Of a stretch of 64,000 bases of DNA, positions 18,662 through 28,260 are shown piece by piece. The translations under genes were made by a program, and so were the position numbers. The number at the start of each line of letters is the position of its first letter. Positions within the stretch are counted from its first letter, which is position 1. The notes under the pieces were generated by a model. That model saw only the letters and a program-made list of their open reading frames with translations, was not told where the DNA came from and searched no databases. Source of the DNA: Acuticoccus yangtzensis (GTDB lineage Bacteria; Pseudomonadota; Alphaproteobacteria; Rhizobiales; Amorphaceae); contig NZ_MJUX01000001.1 of assembly GCF_001927245.1 (NCBI RefSeq), positions 930,001 through 994,000 on the forward strand, read 5' to 3'.

Positions 18662-19810
18662 CTAGCGGGAGAAGTCGAGGCCCATCACGCGGTAGCGCTC
18701 AGGGTCGTCGGTCCAGCGCGGGCGCACCTTCACGAACAGGAAGAGATGCACCGGCGCGCCGACCAGTTTGGCGATCTCCTGCCGCGCGGACATGGAGATG
18801 GCGCGCACGGTCTTGCCCTTCTCGCCGAGGACGATCTTCTTCTGCCCGTCCCGCTCGACGAAGATGGCCTGTTCGATCCGCACGGACCCGTTGCGCAGGC
18901 TCTTCCAGGTCTCGGTTTCCACCGTGGCCGAATAAGGCAGCTCGTCGTGCAGGCGCAGCGTCAATTGCTCGCGCGTGATCTCGGCGGCGAGCTGGCGCAT
19001 CGGGATGTCGGAAATCTGGTCTTCCGGGTAGAGCCAGGGCCCTTGCGGCATGGAGGCGGCGAGGTGGCGGGCGAGATCCGGCACGCCGCTGCCGGTCTGG
19101 GCGGAGACCATGAAGGTTTCGTCGAACCGGGTCTTCTCGTTGGCCTTCTCGGCGAGGCCCAGCAGCGTCGGCGGGTCGACGAGGTCCACCTTGGTGAGGA
19201 GCAGCGTCTTCGGCTGGCGCACGGAGGTCAGCTCGTCGAGGATCTTCTCGGTCGCCTCGGTGATGCCGCGCTTGGCGTCGATCAGGAGGCACACGCGGTC
19301 GGCGTCGTAGGCGTGGGTCCAGGCGGTCTTCACCATCGCCCGGTCGAGCCGGCGGCGCGGGGCGAAGATGCCCGGCGTGTCGACCAGGATGATCTGCGCG
19401 TCGCCCTCCATGACGATGCCGCGCACGATGGCGCGCGTCGTCTGCACCTTGTGGGTGACGATGGAGACCTTGGCGCCGACGAGTGCGTTGACGAGGGTGG
19501 ACTTGCCCGCGTTGGGCGCGCCGATGAGCGCGACGAAGCCCGCGCGTTGACGCTCGGCCGGGACGGAGGCGGGCGACAAAGCGAGCCCCACGGGGGCGGC
19601 CGCGTCGTCGGCGTCCGTCTCGGCGGCGGTGTCGGTCTCGGCGGCGTCGTCGATGTCGTCCGGCTCGGCGTCAGCGGCGGCGGCGGCGTCGGTCTCGCCG
19701 GGAACGGTCTCGCCGGTATCGTCGGCGCCGGTCGGGCAGGCGTCGGCGGCCAGCGTGTCGTCGCTGTCCGGTCGGGGCGCGTCGGGCGTCATGTCAGGTT
19801 CCGCATTCAT
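18662..19810 (-). CDS. era: GTPase Era with acidic N-terminal extension
   Basis: Ribosome-assembly GTPase that binds the 3' end of 16S rRNA. G1 is GAPNAGKST (97-105), G3 DTPGIF, G4 TKVD, and the C-terminal KH domain contains KTVRAISMSARQEIAKL. The length is 382 residues against about 300. The first 85 or so residues are a low-complexity acidic run of Asp, Ala, Glu and Thr. A start nearer the GTPase domain cannot be excluded, but ATG 19810 lies only 5 nt after the rnc stop, which suits translational coupling. Confidence 0.95.
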   Translation of the reverse strand: MNAEPDMTPDAPRPDSDDTLAADACPTGADDTGETVPGETDAAAAADAEPDDIDDAAETDTAAETDADDAAAPVGLALSPASVPAERQRAGFVALIGAPNAGKSTLVNALVGAKVSIVTHKVQTTRAIVRGIVMEGDAQIILVDTPGIFAPRRRLDRAMVKTAWTHAYDADRVCLLIDAKRGITEATEKILDELTSVRQPKTLLLTKVDLVDPPTLLGLAEKANEKTRFDETFMVSAQTGSGVPDLARHLAASMPQGPWLYPEDQISDIPMRQLAAEITREQLTLRLHDELPYSATVETETWKSLRNGSVRIEQAIFVERDGQKKIVLGEKGKTVRAISMSARQEIAKLVGAPVHLFLFVKVRPRWTDDPERYRVMGLDFSR

Positions 19811-19815
19811 GGCGC

Positions 19816-20514
19816 TTAGGAGTGCTCTCGCTGGGTCAGGCGCGCAAGGGCCGCGCGGGCCGCATTCTGCTCCGCCTCACGTTTGGAGCCGCCCTCACCT
19901 TCGGCCAGCACGCGGTCACCGTCCACCACCTCGATGACGAAGTGGGGTGCATGGTCCGGCCCGGAGCGCGCCTTCAGCCTGTAGAGCGGCGGCCGGCCGC
20001 CCTCGGCCTGGAGGTGCTCCTGCAGGCTGGTCTTCGCGTCGCGCTCGACCCCGTCGTCGCCCAGGAGCGGCTCCCAGGCGGCCAGGATCGTGCGTTCGGC
20101 CACGGCGAAACCGGCGTCGAGGAAGACGGCGGCGAGCACAGCCTCGCACGCATCGGCCAGGATGGCGGTCTTGCGGCGCCCGCCGGCCTGCGCCTCGGCC
20201 GCTCCCAGGCGAAGCGCCTTGTCGATGCCGAGCGTCAACGCCCGGTCGGCGCAGGTTTCCTTGCGCACCAGGGCGTTGAGGCGGCGGGCGAGGTCACCTT
20301 CGTCCGCGCGGGGGTCGCGCCGGTAAAGCTCGGCGGCGATGGTGAGGCCGAGCACGCGGTCGCCCACGAACTCCAGCCGCTGATAATTAGGGCCGCGCCC
20401 ATTGGCATGGACGCTGGCATGGTTGAGGGCCTCGATCAGGAAGGTGCGGTTGGCAAACTGATGCCCAAGCCGCCGCTCCAAGTCGTCGAGCGCGACATCA
20501 AACCGATCACCCAC
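19816..20514 (-). CDS. rnc: Ribonuclease III
   Basis: A 232-residue double-strand-specific RNase for rRNA and mRNA processing. The signature QRLEFVGDRVLGL holds the catalytic Glu and Asp (the usual Leu after LEF is Val), and DACEAVLAAVFLDAG supplies the second acidic pair. The C-terminal dsRNA-binding domain covers about 160-228 (KTSLQEHLQ, GGSKREAEQNAARAAL). It sits between lepB (12 nt) and era (5 nt). Confidence 0.97.
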   Translation of the reverse strand: MGDRFDVALDDLERRLGHQFANRTFLIEALNHASVHANGRGPNYQRLEFVGDRVLGLTIAAELYRRDPRADEGDLARRLNALVRKETCADRALTLGIDKALRLGAAEAQAGGRRKTAILADACEAVLAAVFLDAGFAVAERTILAAWEPLLGDDGVERDAKTSLQEHLQAEGGRPPLYRLKARSGPDHAPHFVIEVVDGDRVLAEGEGGSKREAEQNAARAALARLTQREHS

Positions 20515-20526
20515 CCGAAACTCCTT

Positions 20527-21276
20527 TTACAATGTGGTGAAGATGCGGTTCCACCGAACCGCCCACGGCCAATTCCAAATCTGCCAGATGGGCGTTCCTT
20601 CTTCGATCGAGAAGAAGATCACCTCGGCCCGGCCCACAAAATTTTCGAACGGAACGAATCCGACGCCGGTCTGGCTGCGGCTGTCGGTCGAGTTGTCGCG
20701 GTTGTCGCCCATCATGAAGTAATGGCCGGGCGGCACGGTGTAGACCTGCGTGTTGTCGAACAGGCTGTTCGGCGAGGAATCCAGCACCTCGTAGGAGACG
20801 CCGTTGGGGAGCGTCTCCTCGTAGCGGGCGGCGCGCATCTCCCGCCCGTTGGGGCCGATCTCGACATAATCGTCCAGCCTGCGGCGCGGCACCTCGCGGT
20901 CGTTGATGAAGAGGATGCCCTCGCGCACCTGGATCCGGTCGCCCGGAAGGCCGATGACGCGCTTGATGTAGTCGGTCGTATTGTCGCGCGGGAGCTTGAA
21001 GACGGCGACGTCGCCGCGCTCCGGCTCGGCCGACCAGACGCGCCCGGAGATCGGCACGATGCCGAACGGCACCGAGTAACGCGAGTAGCCGTACGAATAT
21101 TTGGAGACAAACAGATAGTCACCCACCAACAAGGTGTCGACCATCGACGCCGAAGGAATATTGAACGGTTGGAACAGGAAGGTGCGGATGACCAGTGCAA
21201 TGAGCAGGGCCTGGACGATCACCTTGATCAACTCGAACAGGCTCCCCTCGCCTTCCGACGTATTCTCTTTCGCCAC
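20527..21276 (-). CDS. lepB: Signal peptidase I
   Basis: A 249-residue membrane protease that removes Sec and Tat signal peptides. There is one N-terminal membrane helix (about 15-35), the nucleophile Ser44 in NIPSASMVDTLLVGD, the general base Lys105 in DYIKRVIGLPGD, and the box E motif MGDNRDNSTDSR. It appears to start with GTG. The 130 nt to acpS is the largest gap in this part of the operon and could hold an internal promoter. Confidence 0.97.
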   Translation of the reverse strand: MAKENTSEGEGSLFELIKVIVQALLIALVIRTFLFQPFNIPSASMVDTLLVGDYLFVSKYSYGYSRYSVPFGIVPISGRVWSAEPERGDVAVFKLPRDNTTDYIKRVIGLPGDRIQVREGILFINDREVPRRRLDDYVEIGPNGREMRAARYEETLPNGVSYEVLDSSPNSLFDNTQVYTVPPGHYFMMGDNRDNSTDSRSQTGVGFVPFENFVGRAEVIFFSIEEGTPIWQIWNWPWAVRWNRIFTTL

Positions 21277-21406
21277 GCTTTTCGAAACCCCTTGTGCGGC
21301 GCGTACTCAACACACGCCAATCGCCGCCGGGCGGCCTGTCCTACTGCTCTTAGTGCCTAAGAGAGACGCAAGCAATTGACCGGAACGGCACTCTGTCGAA
21401 CCCGCC

Positions 21407-21805
21407 CTATGCGGGAAGCGCCTCGATCACCACGAAGGCCTGGGCGAGCGGGTGATCGTCGGTCATCGTGAGATGGATCGACGGGCGGTGGCCGGGCGGC
21501 ATCATCGCATGAAGACGCTCCAGCGCGCCGCCGCTGAGCTGCATCGTGGGCTGGCCTGAGCGCAGGTTCACGACGCCCATCTCGCGCCAGGCGACACCCA
21601 TGCGGATGCCCGATCCCAGCGCCTTGGAGCACGCCTCCTTGGCGGCGAAGCGCTTGGCGTAGGTGGCCGCCGGCTTCACCCGCCGCTCCGCCTTCGCACG
21701 CTCGATGTCGGTGAAGACCCGCTGGACGAAACGCTCGCCGAAGCGGTCGAGCGTCTTTTCGATGCGGCGGATGTCGATGAGGTCGGAGCCGATGCCGATG
21801 ATCAC
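21407..21805 (-). CDS. acpS: Holo-[acyl-carrier-protein] synthase
   Basis: A 132-residue phosphopantetheinyl transferase that activates acyl carrier protein. [15 protein letters not shown] holds metal-binding Asp8; [13 protein letters not shown] holds Glu57. The GTG start at 21805 overlaps the DUF2062 stop as GTGA, and the family N-terminus (MIIGIGSDL) confirms it. Confidence 0.96.
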   Translation of the reverse strand: MIIGIGSDLIDIRRIEKTLDRFGERFVQRVFTDIERAKAERRVKPAATYAKRFAAKEACSKALGSGIRMGVAWREMGVVNLRSGQPTMQLSGGALERLHAMMPPGHRPSIHLTMTDDHPLAQAFVVIEALPA

Positions 21806-22497
21806 GATCGCAGCTCGGTCTCGCGCGGTTCGGCCCGGTCCTGCGCGCAGTCGGCGTCCGCAGGTCCGGGTTCGGCGTCCGCATCGCCGTAGTCGTGCGG
21901 CAGGAAGATGTCCGCAGGGGATGGCGCCATGGCGAGCGCGTCCTGCCGGTTCTGCGCCGCCTGGGCCAATCGCGCGGCCCGCAGCGATTGCGACATCATC
22001 ACCGTGGAGCGGACGAGGAGGTAGAGCCCGCCGCCGATCACCGCGCCCATCACCATGCCGCCGACGAACATGGGCTTCAGCGTCGGCCAGATGGTGCCGA
22101 ACGATTGGGTCAGGAGGTTGAAGGACAGCTCCAGGTCGCCGGGCGCCACACGGTCCGGCGCGGGGCCGAGGATCAATTCGCCGAGCTGGAAGGAGGTGAC
22201 CCAGATCAGCGGGAAGGTCAGCGGGTTGCCGACGGCGGTGCCGAAGGCGGCGGCGATCATCGACCCGCCGATCACCCAGGCGAGGGCGAAGGAAAGGAGG
22301 AAGTGAAATCCCACCAGCGGAGTGCAGGACGCGAAGGCGCCGGCCGCGACGCCGGCGGCGATCGCATGGGGCGAGGCCTCCAGCCGCAGAACGCGGTGTT
22401 TGTAATAACTGAAGGATCGTCCGAATGAGCGCCGAGGCCATGCGGCGATACGCGCACGCTCACGAAAATTCGGCCGTGCCCTACGGGCGAACAGCAT
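21802..22497 (-). CDS. DUF2062 membrane protein
   Basis: A 231-residue membrane protein with the DUF2062 core: [20 protein letters not shown] then [17 protein letters not shown] and NPLTFPLIW, giving about three hydrophobic segments, plus one more near residue 150. The tail after 180 is soluble and acidic. A good AGGAGG precedes ATG 22497. Located between rsh and acpS as in many Hyphomicrobiales; function unknown. Confidence 0.88.
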   Translation of the reverse strand: MLFARRARPNFRERARIAAWPRRSFGRSFSYYKHRVLRLEASPHAIAAGVAAGAFASCTPLVGFHFLLSFALAWVIGGSMIAAAFGTAVGNPLTFPLIWVTSFQLGELILGPAPDRVAPGDLELSFNLLTQSFGTIWPTLKPMFVGGMVMGAVIGGGLYLLVRSTVMMSQSLRAARLAQAAQNRQDALAMAPSPADIFLPHDYGDADAEPGPADADCAQDRAEPRETELRS

Positions 22498-22542
22498 GCA
22501 TCCTCCTTCGAGCCAACCTGCCCGTGCGGCCTGCCGTGGTGG

Positions 22543-24672
22543 TCAGTGGCTGGCCCGCGCCGCCTCGACCACCGAGTCGAGCCGTTGCAGGTGCTCGATC
22601 ACGCGCGACAGGTGCGCCGCATCACGAACCTCGATATGGAGGTTGAGCTCCCGATAGTCAGGGGTCTTCATCACAACTGTGAGCTCGCTGAGGTCCGACT
22701 GCGACGCTTTGAGCGCCCCGGCCAGGTCCGCGAACACGCCCGAACCGTTCTTGGCGACGACGCGGACGACCGCCTTGTAGAGCGTTCCGGACGATTCCGA
22801 CAGGTCCCAACTCACATCGACCCACGAGTGCGGATCGGCGGCGACGGCCGCCAGCGCCTCGTTGGCGCCTGCGGGATAGACCATGACGCCTTCGCCGGGC
22901 TGGAGGACGCCGACGATGCGGTCCCCCGGGATGGTGGTATGCTTGGGCGAGAAGGTGATCGGCAGGTCCTCGCCGTGGCCGCGGATCTTCACGCTGACGC
23001 CGTTCGCCGGCGCAGCACTCGGCGGAGCTTCGCCGGCGTCGAAGCCGAGGGCGGCCAGGGCGTCGCTCGCCGACATCGCGCTCGACCCGATGGCGTAGGC
23101 GAGCGATTCGGTGTCGGGATGGCCGAGACGTTCGGCGGCGACGCCGAGGGACGGAATGTCCGTGTCGGCCCGGCGCACGACCTCCGCCTCGTAGAGCTGG
23201 CGGCCGAGGCGGGCGAACTTGCGCCGGTCCTGCTCGCGATTGGCGCGGCGGATGGCGGCGCGCGCCTTGCCCGTCACCGCCAGCGCATTCCAGGCGGACG
23301 GCGGGTGCGCGCCTTCCTTGCAGACGATCTCGACCTCGTCGCCGCTCTGCAGCGGGGTCACCAGCGGGCGCGAATGGCCGTTGATGCGGCAGCCCGTGCA
23401 GGTGTTCCCGACGTCGGTGTGGACCTGGTAGGCGAAGTCGATCGGCGTGGCGCCAGGCGGCAGGGCGATGAGCTTGCCGCGCGGTGTGAAGCAGTAGACG
23501 CGGTCCTGGAAGAGCTCGAGCTTGGTGTGCTCGAGGAACTCGGCGGCGCCGCCGTCGACGTCGGACAGGAGCTCGATGGTCTGGCGCAGCCACGAATAGG
23601 CTTCAGAATCGCGCGCAAGCTCACCCTGGCGCACCATCTTGCCGTCCTTGTAGAAGGCGTGTGCGGCGATGCCGTATTCGGCGAGGCGGTGCATCTCGTG
23701 GCTGCGGATCTGCAGCTCGATGCGCTGCTTGCGCGGGCCGACGAGCGTGGTGTGGATCGAGCGATAGCCGTTCTGCTTCGGCGTCGAAATGTGGTCCTTG
23801 AAGCGGCCCGGCACCGACTGCCATTTAGTGTGGACGACGCCGAGGGCGGCGTAACAGTCGGCCGTGGTGTCGACGAGGATGCGGAAACCGTAGATGTCGG
23901 ACAGGTGATCGAAGTTGATCGCCTTGCGCTGCATCTTGGCGAAGATGGAATAGGGCTTCTTCTCGCGCCCCATGACCTTGGCTTTGATGCCGCTGGCTTC
24001 GAGACGTTCGCTGAGTTCGGTTTCGATATCGGTCAGGATGGAGCCGACTTCGGCGCGCTTGTCGGCCAGCTTGCCTTCGATGAAGGCCGCCTCCTCCGGG
24101 TGGAGGACGTGGAAGGCGAGGTGCTCCAGCTCCTCACGCATCCAGAAGATGCCCATCTTGCCGGCGAGCGGGGCGTAGACCTCCATCGTCTCCTGGGCGA
24201 TGCGGCCGCGCTTGTGGACCGGCACCCAGTGGATGGTGCGCATGTTGTGCAGCCGGTCGGCGAGCTTCACCAGGAGAACGCGCACGTCCTCGGCGACGGC
24301 GAGCAGCAGTTTCCTGAGGTTCTCGCCCTGCTTGTCGGCCTGGCTGACGAAGGCGAGGCGGCCGATCTTGGTGAGGCCCTCGACCAGCTTGCCGATCTTG
24401 GGGCCGAACATCTGGTCGATCTCGGCGCGGGTGGCGTCCGTGTCCTCGATCGTGTCGTGCAGGAGGGCGGTGGCGATGGTCGCATCGTCGAGCCGCATCT
24501 GCGTCAGGATCGCGGCGACTTCGAGCGGATGGGAGAAGTAGGGATCGCCGGACGCGCGTTTCTGGCCGCCGTGCTTCGTCATCGCATAGACGTAGGCGCG
24601 GTTCAGCAGCGCCTCGTCCACGTTCGGATTGTAGGCCGCCACCCGTTCGAGAAGTTCGTACTGCCGCATCAT
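22543..24672 (-). CDS. rsh: Bifunctional (p)ppGpp synthetase/hydrolase (Rel/Spo homolog)
   Basis: Stringent-response enzyme. The hydrolase HD domain contains HGGQKRASGDPYFSHPLEV and HDTIEDT. The synthetase domain contains YSIFAKMQRK and YGFRILVD, with RFKD in VPGRFKDHIS, the RXKD form typical of bifunctional enzymes. TGS (FTPRGKLIALPPGATPIDFA) and a C-terminal ACT domain follow. Start 24672 matches rhizobial Rsh N-termini (MMRQYELLERV), with GAAGGG upstream, giving 709 residues. The frame is open to ATG 24846, which would add 58 non-conserved residues. Second gene of the rpoZ operon. Confidence 0.95.
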   Translation of the reverse strand: MMRQYELLERVAAYNPNVDEALLNRAYVYAMTKHGGQKRASGDPYFSHPLEVAAILTQMRLDDATIATALLHDTIEDTDATRAEIDQMFGPKIGKLVEGLTKIGRLAFVSQADKQGENLRKLLLAVAEDVRVLLVKLADRLHNMRTIHWVPVHKRGRIAQETMEVYAPLAGKMGIFWMREELEHLAFHVLHPEEAAFIEGKLADKRAEVGSILTDIETELSERLEASGIKAKVMGREKKPYSIFAKMQRKAINFDHLSDIYGFRILVDTTADCYAALGVVHTKWQSVPGRFKDHISTPKQNGYRSIHTTLVGPRKQRIELQIRSHEMHRLAEYGIAAHAFYKDGKMVRQGELARDSEAYSWLRQTIELLSDVDGGAAEFLEHTKLELFQDRVYCFTPRGKLIALPPGATPIDFAYQVHTDVGNTCTGCRINGHSRPLVTPLQSGDEVEIVCKEGAHPPSAWNALAVTGKARAAIRRANREQDRRKFARLGRQLYEAEVVRRADTDIPSLGVAAERLGHPDTESLAYAIGSSAMSASDALAALGFDAGEAPPSAAPANGVSVKIRGHGEDLPITFSPKHTTIPGDRIVGVLQPGEGVMVYPAGANEALAAVAADPHSWVDVSWDLSESSGTLYKAVVRVVAKNGSGVFADLAGALKASQSDLSELTVVMKTPDYRELNLHIEVRDAAHLSRVIEHLQRLDSVVEAARASH

Positions 24673-24867
24673 CGGGCGCGGCCCTTCATTCGGTCCACCG
24701 GGGCCGCCGGACGGCCCGCTCACCGTGGGCAGATGGGGTGCGGCCTGGCGCGCGGCAATGCGCGCCTCGATCGGGGCCGTGGTCACGACGTTTTCCGCAT
24801 TGGGGTGTGTGCGAAGCATCGTCTTACTCTGCACTCCCCCACGCATAACGAGAAGCCGTCTTTCGTC

Positions 24868-25260
24868 TCAGACCTCTTCCGTGCGCTCCGGCGGCACCAG
24901 GGTTTCCATGGCGCGCAGGAGTTCGTCCTCCGACATGGAGTTGAAGGTCTGGTCGATCGAATCTTCCTGCGGCGCGCCCGGGGTCTGCTGGAGCGCTGCG
25001 GCGGCCGGGATGTCGGCCTCGGGCTCGTCCACTTCGACGTTCTTTTGCAGCGAGTGGATGAGCTCTTCCTTCAGGTCTTCCGGGTGAAGGACCTGATCGG
25101 CGATTTCGCGTAAGGCGACGACGGGGTTCTTGTCGTTGTCGCGGTCGACCATGATCGGAGAGCCGGAGGAGATCATCCGGGCCCGGTGAGCCGCAAGGAG
25201 AACCAGCTCGAAGCGGTTCTCCACTTTGTCGACGCAGTCTTCAACTGTCACACGCGCCAT
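24868..25260 (-). CDS. rpoZ: DNA-directed RNA polymerase omega subunit
   Basis: A 130-residue RNA polymerase assembly subunit. [20 protein letters not shown], then [14 protein letters not shown] and [13 protein letters not shown] are the omega core (1-65). The acidic C-terminal half is the usual alphaproteobacterial extension. AGGAG lies 8 nt before the ATG. First gene of the operon running to recO. Confidence 0.97.
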   Translation of the reverse strand: MARVTVEDCVDKVENRFELVLLAAHRARMISSGSPIMVDRDNDKNPVVALREIADQVLHPEDLKEELIHSLQKNVEVDEPEADIPAAAALQQTPGAPQEDSIDQTFNSMSEDELLRAMETLVPPERTEEV

Positions 25261-25449
25261 GGTGCGGACTCCTCAAAATAGGTTGACAAGAAGGGCGATC
25301 GGATACCAAGCACTCTCGACCGACGCAAGCGTCATGTTGTAGCATCATGTGTCAGGGCGGTTTTCGCGTATGGTGTTTTCCGACGGCTTCCCCCGTCCCC
25401 TTTTCCGGACCCCTACGTCGCCCGCGATCCAGGAACAGAAAGACCCCGA

Positions 25450-26037
25450 ATGTTTGACCCGCGAGAAAAAATCGCACTCTTTATTGATGGTGCCAACCTT
25501 TATAGCGCCGCGCGATCGCTAGGCTTTGATATTGACTACAAGCGATTGCTGTCGGTCTTCGGCGAAAAAGGCTACCTCCTGCGCGCCTACTACTACACGG
25601 CTCTGGCCGAGGATCAGGAGTTCTCGACCCTGCGGCCGCTCATCGATTGGCTCGATTATAACGGCTATTCTGTCGTCACCAAGCCGCTGAAAGAGTTTTA
25701 CGATCAGAGCGGGCGCCGCAAAGTCAAAGGCAACATGGACATCGAGCTCGTGATCGATGCCATGGAGCTGGCCGATCAGGTCGATCACATCGTGCTGTTC
25801 TCGGGTGACGGTGATTTCCGCCGCCTCGCCGAAGCGCTGCAGCGCAAGGGCAAGAAGGTCAGCGTGGTGTCCACCCTGCAGACCCAACCGCCGATGATCG
25901 CCGACGACCTGCGCCGCCAGTCCGACCACTTCATCGAACTGGCCGATCTGCAGGCGCAAATCGGGCGCGATCCGTCCGAGCGAACCCCGCGTGAGCGCGA
26001 GCGCGCCCCCGAACGTCCGGTTCACCCCGCCGTTTGA
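25450..26037 (+). CDS. NYN-domain (LabA-like PIN) protein
   Basis: A 195-residue putative RNA nuclease. The NYN fold shows its acidic residues in IALFIDGANLYSAARSLGFD (Asp14), KGNMDIELVIDAM, and LFSGDGDFRRLAEALQRKGK. These Asp residues form the metal site in the family. The Arg/Glu/Pro-rich tail after residue 175 is disordered. Divergent from rpoZ, with about 190 bp of promoter space. Its stop overlaps the next gene's TTG start (TTGA). Confidence 0.9.
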   Translation: MFDPREKIALFIDGANLYSAARSLGFDIDYKRLLSVFGEKGYLLRAYYYTALAEDQEFSTLRPLIDWLDYNGYSVVTKPLKEFYDQSGRRKVKGNMDIELVIDAMELADQVDHIVLFSGDGDFRRLAEALQRKGKKVSVVSTLQTQPPMIADDLRRQSDHFIELADLQAQIGRDPSERTPRERERAPERPVHPAV

Positions 26038-26693
26038 GCCCGGCCAGCCCCGTCGGACCGCGGGATCCGGGACGCGACTGTCCCCTCTGCCCGCGGCTCG
26101 TCCAGTACCGCCATGAGCAGCGCGCGCTCGAGCCCGACTGGCACAACGCCCCGGTGCCGACCTTCGGCGACGAGCGGGCGCGGCTGCTCGTCGTCGGCCT
26201 GGCGCCAGGGCGCACTGGCGCCAATCGCACCGGCCGCCCCTTCACCGGCGACTATGCCGGCACCCTCCTCTACAGTGCCCTTTGCGCGCACGGTTTCGCC
26301 AACGACCGGTTCGATGCGCGGCCCGACGACGGGCTCGTCCTCACCGACGCCGCGGTGACCAACGCCGTGCGCTGCGTCCCGCCGCAGAACAAGCCGACCG
26401 GGACGGAGATCCGAGCCTGCGCGCCCTTCCTCGCCGCCACCGTCGCCGCGCGCGCCGAGATCACCTTCATTCTGGCCCTCGGGCGCATCGCCCACGACGC
26501 CGTGCTGCGCACATTCGGCGCCCGCCTTGCCGCCCACCCGTTCGCACACGGCGCGATCCACGCCCTGCCCGGCGGCCTGACGGTGGCCGACAGCTACCAC
26601 CCTTCCCGCTACAACGTGAACACCGGGGTTCTGACCGACGCGATGTTCCACGCCGTCCTCGCCGAGATCCGCCGCCTGATCGACAAGGCCTGA
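26034..26693 (+). CDS. Uracil-DNA glycosylase, family 5 (UDGb)
   Basis: A 219-residue Fe-S uracil-DNA glycosylase for base-excision repair. Motif A GLAPGRTGANRTGRPFTGD (55-73) lacks the usual catalytic Asp/Asn, which is the mark of UDGb. Motif SYHPSRYNVNTG is near the C-terminus. Cys16 and Cys19 (CPLCPR), with later Cys113 and Cys129, may hold the cluster. The likely start is TTG 26034, overlapping the NYN stop by 4 nt. Confidence 0.9.
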   Translation: MSPASPVGPRDPGRDCPLCPRLVQYRHEQRALEPDWHNAPVPTFGDERARLLVVGLAPGRTGANRTGRPFTGDYAGTLLYSALCAHGFANDRFDARPDDGLVLTDAAVTNAVRCVPPQNKPTGTEIRACAPFLAATVAARAEITFILALGRIAHDAVLRTFGARLAAHPFAHGAIHALPGGLTVADSYHPSRYNVNTGVLTDAMFHAVLAEIRRLIDKA

Positions 26694-26788
26694 TCGAGCC
26701 GGCTCAGAGTCATCGTTCGACGCCCCGCCCCAGGCCGTAGCCAAAGAGCCGCTGCCGGCGCGGGACGCAACGCGGGAACCATTACGGC

Positions 26789-26826
26789 AAAAGGCCCCGC
26801 GGATCAGCCGATCCGCGGGGCCTTTT
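26789..26826. terminator. Bidirectional rho-independent terminator
   Basis: A perfect 17-bp inverted repeat (26789-26805 with 26810-26826) with a 4-nt loop. It has AAAA on the left and TTTT on the right, so it can stop transcription from the UDG side and from the Wza-like gene converging on it. Confidence 0.95.
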
Positions 26827-26852
26827 CGTCTCGGCAGCGTGACGCCGGCCGA

Positions 26853-27992
26853 TCAGCGGTTGGTGAACCGCTGCGTCACCGTCAGCGCCGTGATGCCGGT
26901 CTGGATGGCAGGGCTGATGATCTGCAGGAACTTGTTGAACTCGGCCGCGGGGTGGTTGGACACGTAGATCAGGTCTTCGTCGCGCAGATCGAAGGTCTGC
27001 ATCAGGAAGAAGCTCTTCGGATCCCGCAGATTGAGCTGATAGACCACCGGCACCATGGTTCCATCCAGCGCCACCTGCGCCCTGTCCGAAAGCTGCTTGG
27101 CGATCGTGTCCGGCTCGAAACGGAACAGGAAGATGCCGCGCGGATCGGCCGTGTTGTCGTCCAGGCCGCCGACGCGGGCGAGACCCTCGGCCATCGTGAC
27201 GCGGCGCGATTCGAACGGCACTTCGGTCTTGTTCCCCGTGGCGCCGAACACGGTATAGGTGCGCCGCGCCTGGGCCAGGAGGATCGTGTCGCCCGGCTGC
27301 ACCGCGACATTTTCCTTCGGATTGTCGAACAGGTCTTCCATGTCCGCGCTGGCGACCTTGTTGCCGCGGCGCAGGATCACGCGGGTCTCGTAGGTTGGGA
27401 TGCTGGACCCGCCAGCCGCGGCGATCACGTCGAGAACACGGAAATCGGACACCGGCACCGGGATCTTACCGCCGCTGCCGACCTCGCCCAGGATGGTGAC
27501 CGTGTTCACCAGGCTGCTCGCCACCTGCACCTGAACCTGCGGCTGGATCGCCTTGTCCTCCAGCGCAGCCTCGATGTTGGCGCGCAGAGCCTTCGCCGTC
27601 AGCCCCGCGGCACGCACCGTGCCGACATAGGGGACGAAGACTTGGCCCTCGTCGTCGATCACCGCCGTGATGGCCGTCGCCTTGGACTGGGTGGAGGAGA
27701 AGAGACCGTCCGAACCGGCCTCAAAGATGTTGATAGCGATCGTATCGCCGATGGCGAGGCGGACTTCCACGCCGCCAAAGTCTACGTTGAAGAACGAAGA
27801 GAATCCTTTGGCGCGATACTGGCCGCTGACGTTGGCGGCATGCTCGTCCATGGCCACCACCACGTAGGGGGTGGGGGCGCCGAATTCGGGCTGGGTGTCG
27901 TCGATGATCGTCGTCGATGGGCCGTCGGACGGCACCGTCCCGCAGCCAACCAACGCCGCGGCACATAACAGTGCGATCCATTTCGCCAACAT
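26853..27992 (-). CDS. Polysaccharide export outer-membrane lipoprotein (Wza/BexD/CtrA family)
   Basis: A 379-residue capsule or exopolysaccharide export channel. The signal peptide ends in lipobox LVGC (Cys17). The Poly_export domain covers about 75-170 (LAIGDTIAINIFEAGSDGLF), followed by SLBB-type repeats (VTILGEVGSGGKIPVP; YTVFGATGNKTEVPF) and a C-terminal segment EFNKFLQIISPAIQTGITAL that probably forms the outer-membrane helix barrel. Encoded 268 nt after the KpsE-like gene on the same strand. Confidence 0.9.
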   Translation of the reverse strand: MLAKWIALLCAAALVGCGTVPSDGPSTTIIDDTQPEFGAPTPYVVVAMDEHAANVSGQYRAKGFSSFFNVDFGGVEVRLAIGDTIAINIFEAGSDGLFSSTQSKATAITAVIDDEGQVFVPYVGTVRAAGLTAKALRANIEAALEDKAIQPQVQVQVASSLVNTVTILGEVGSGGKIPVPVSDFRVLDVIAAAGGSSIPTYETRVILRRGNKVASADMEDLFDNPKENVAVQPGDTILLAQARRTYTVFGATGNKTEVPFESRRVTMAEGLARVGGLDDNTADPRGIFLFRFEPDTIAKQLSDRAQVALDGTMVPVVYQLNLRDPKSFFLMQTFDLRDEDLIYVSNHPAAEFNKFLQIISPAIQTGITALTVTQRFTNR

Positions 27993-28260
27993 CGCGAGGC
28001 CTCACGTTCCGAACACTACGCGGACACGCTTAACATCGACGTTGTGAGGGATGGAACGCTGGACAGGCGGATTGCAAGACATCGCGCAGACGGCGTGTCT
28101 TCTGGGCAACAAGCGCAGATCGCCCCAAACAGCCGCGCAGGCACATCATAGTGCCTGCGAAGTCTTACCAAGTATAGTGAACGTCGTCTTAACGCAACGG
28201 TGCCGGCGATGGTCGCGCCAGACTCATCGGACGGCGACCACCCAGCGCAGTCGATCCCAC

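Noticed and set aside
22546-25113. 855-codon open frame on the plus strand opposite rsh and rpoZ
   Set aside because: Antisense shadow; rsh and rpoZ have intact motifs, ribosome sites and operon context.
25283-25311. TTGACA-like -35 box upstream of the NYN gene
   Set aside because: No matching -10 at a 16-18 bp spacing was found, so a promoter was not called.
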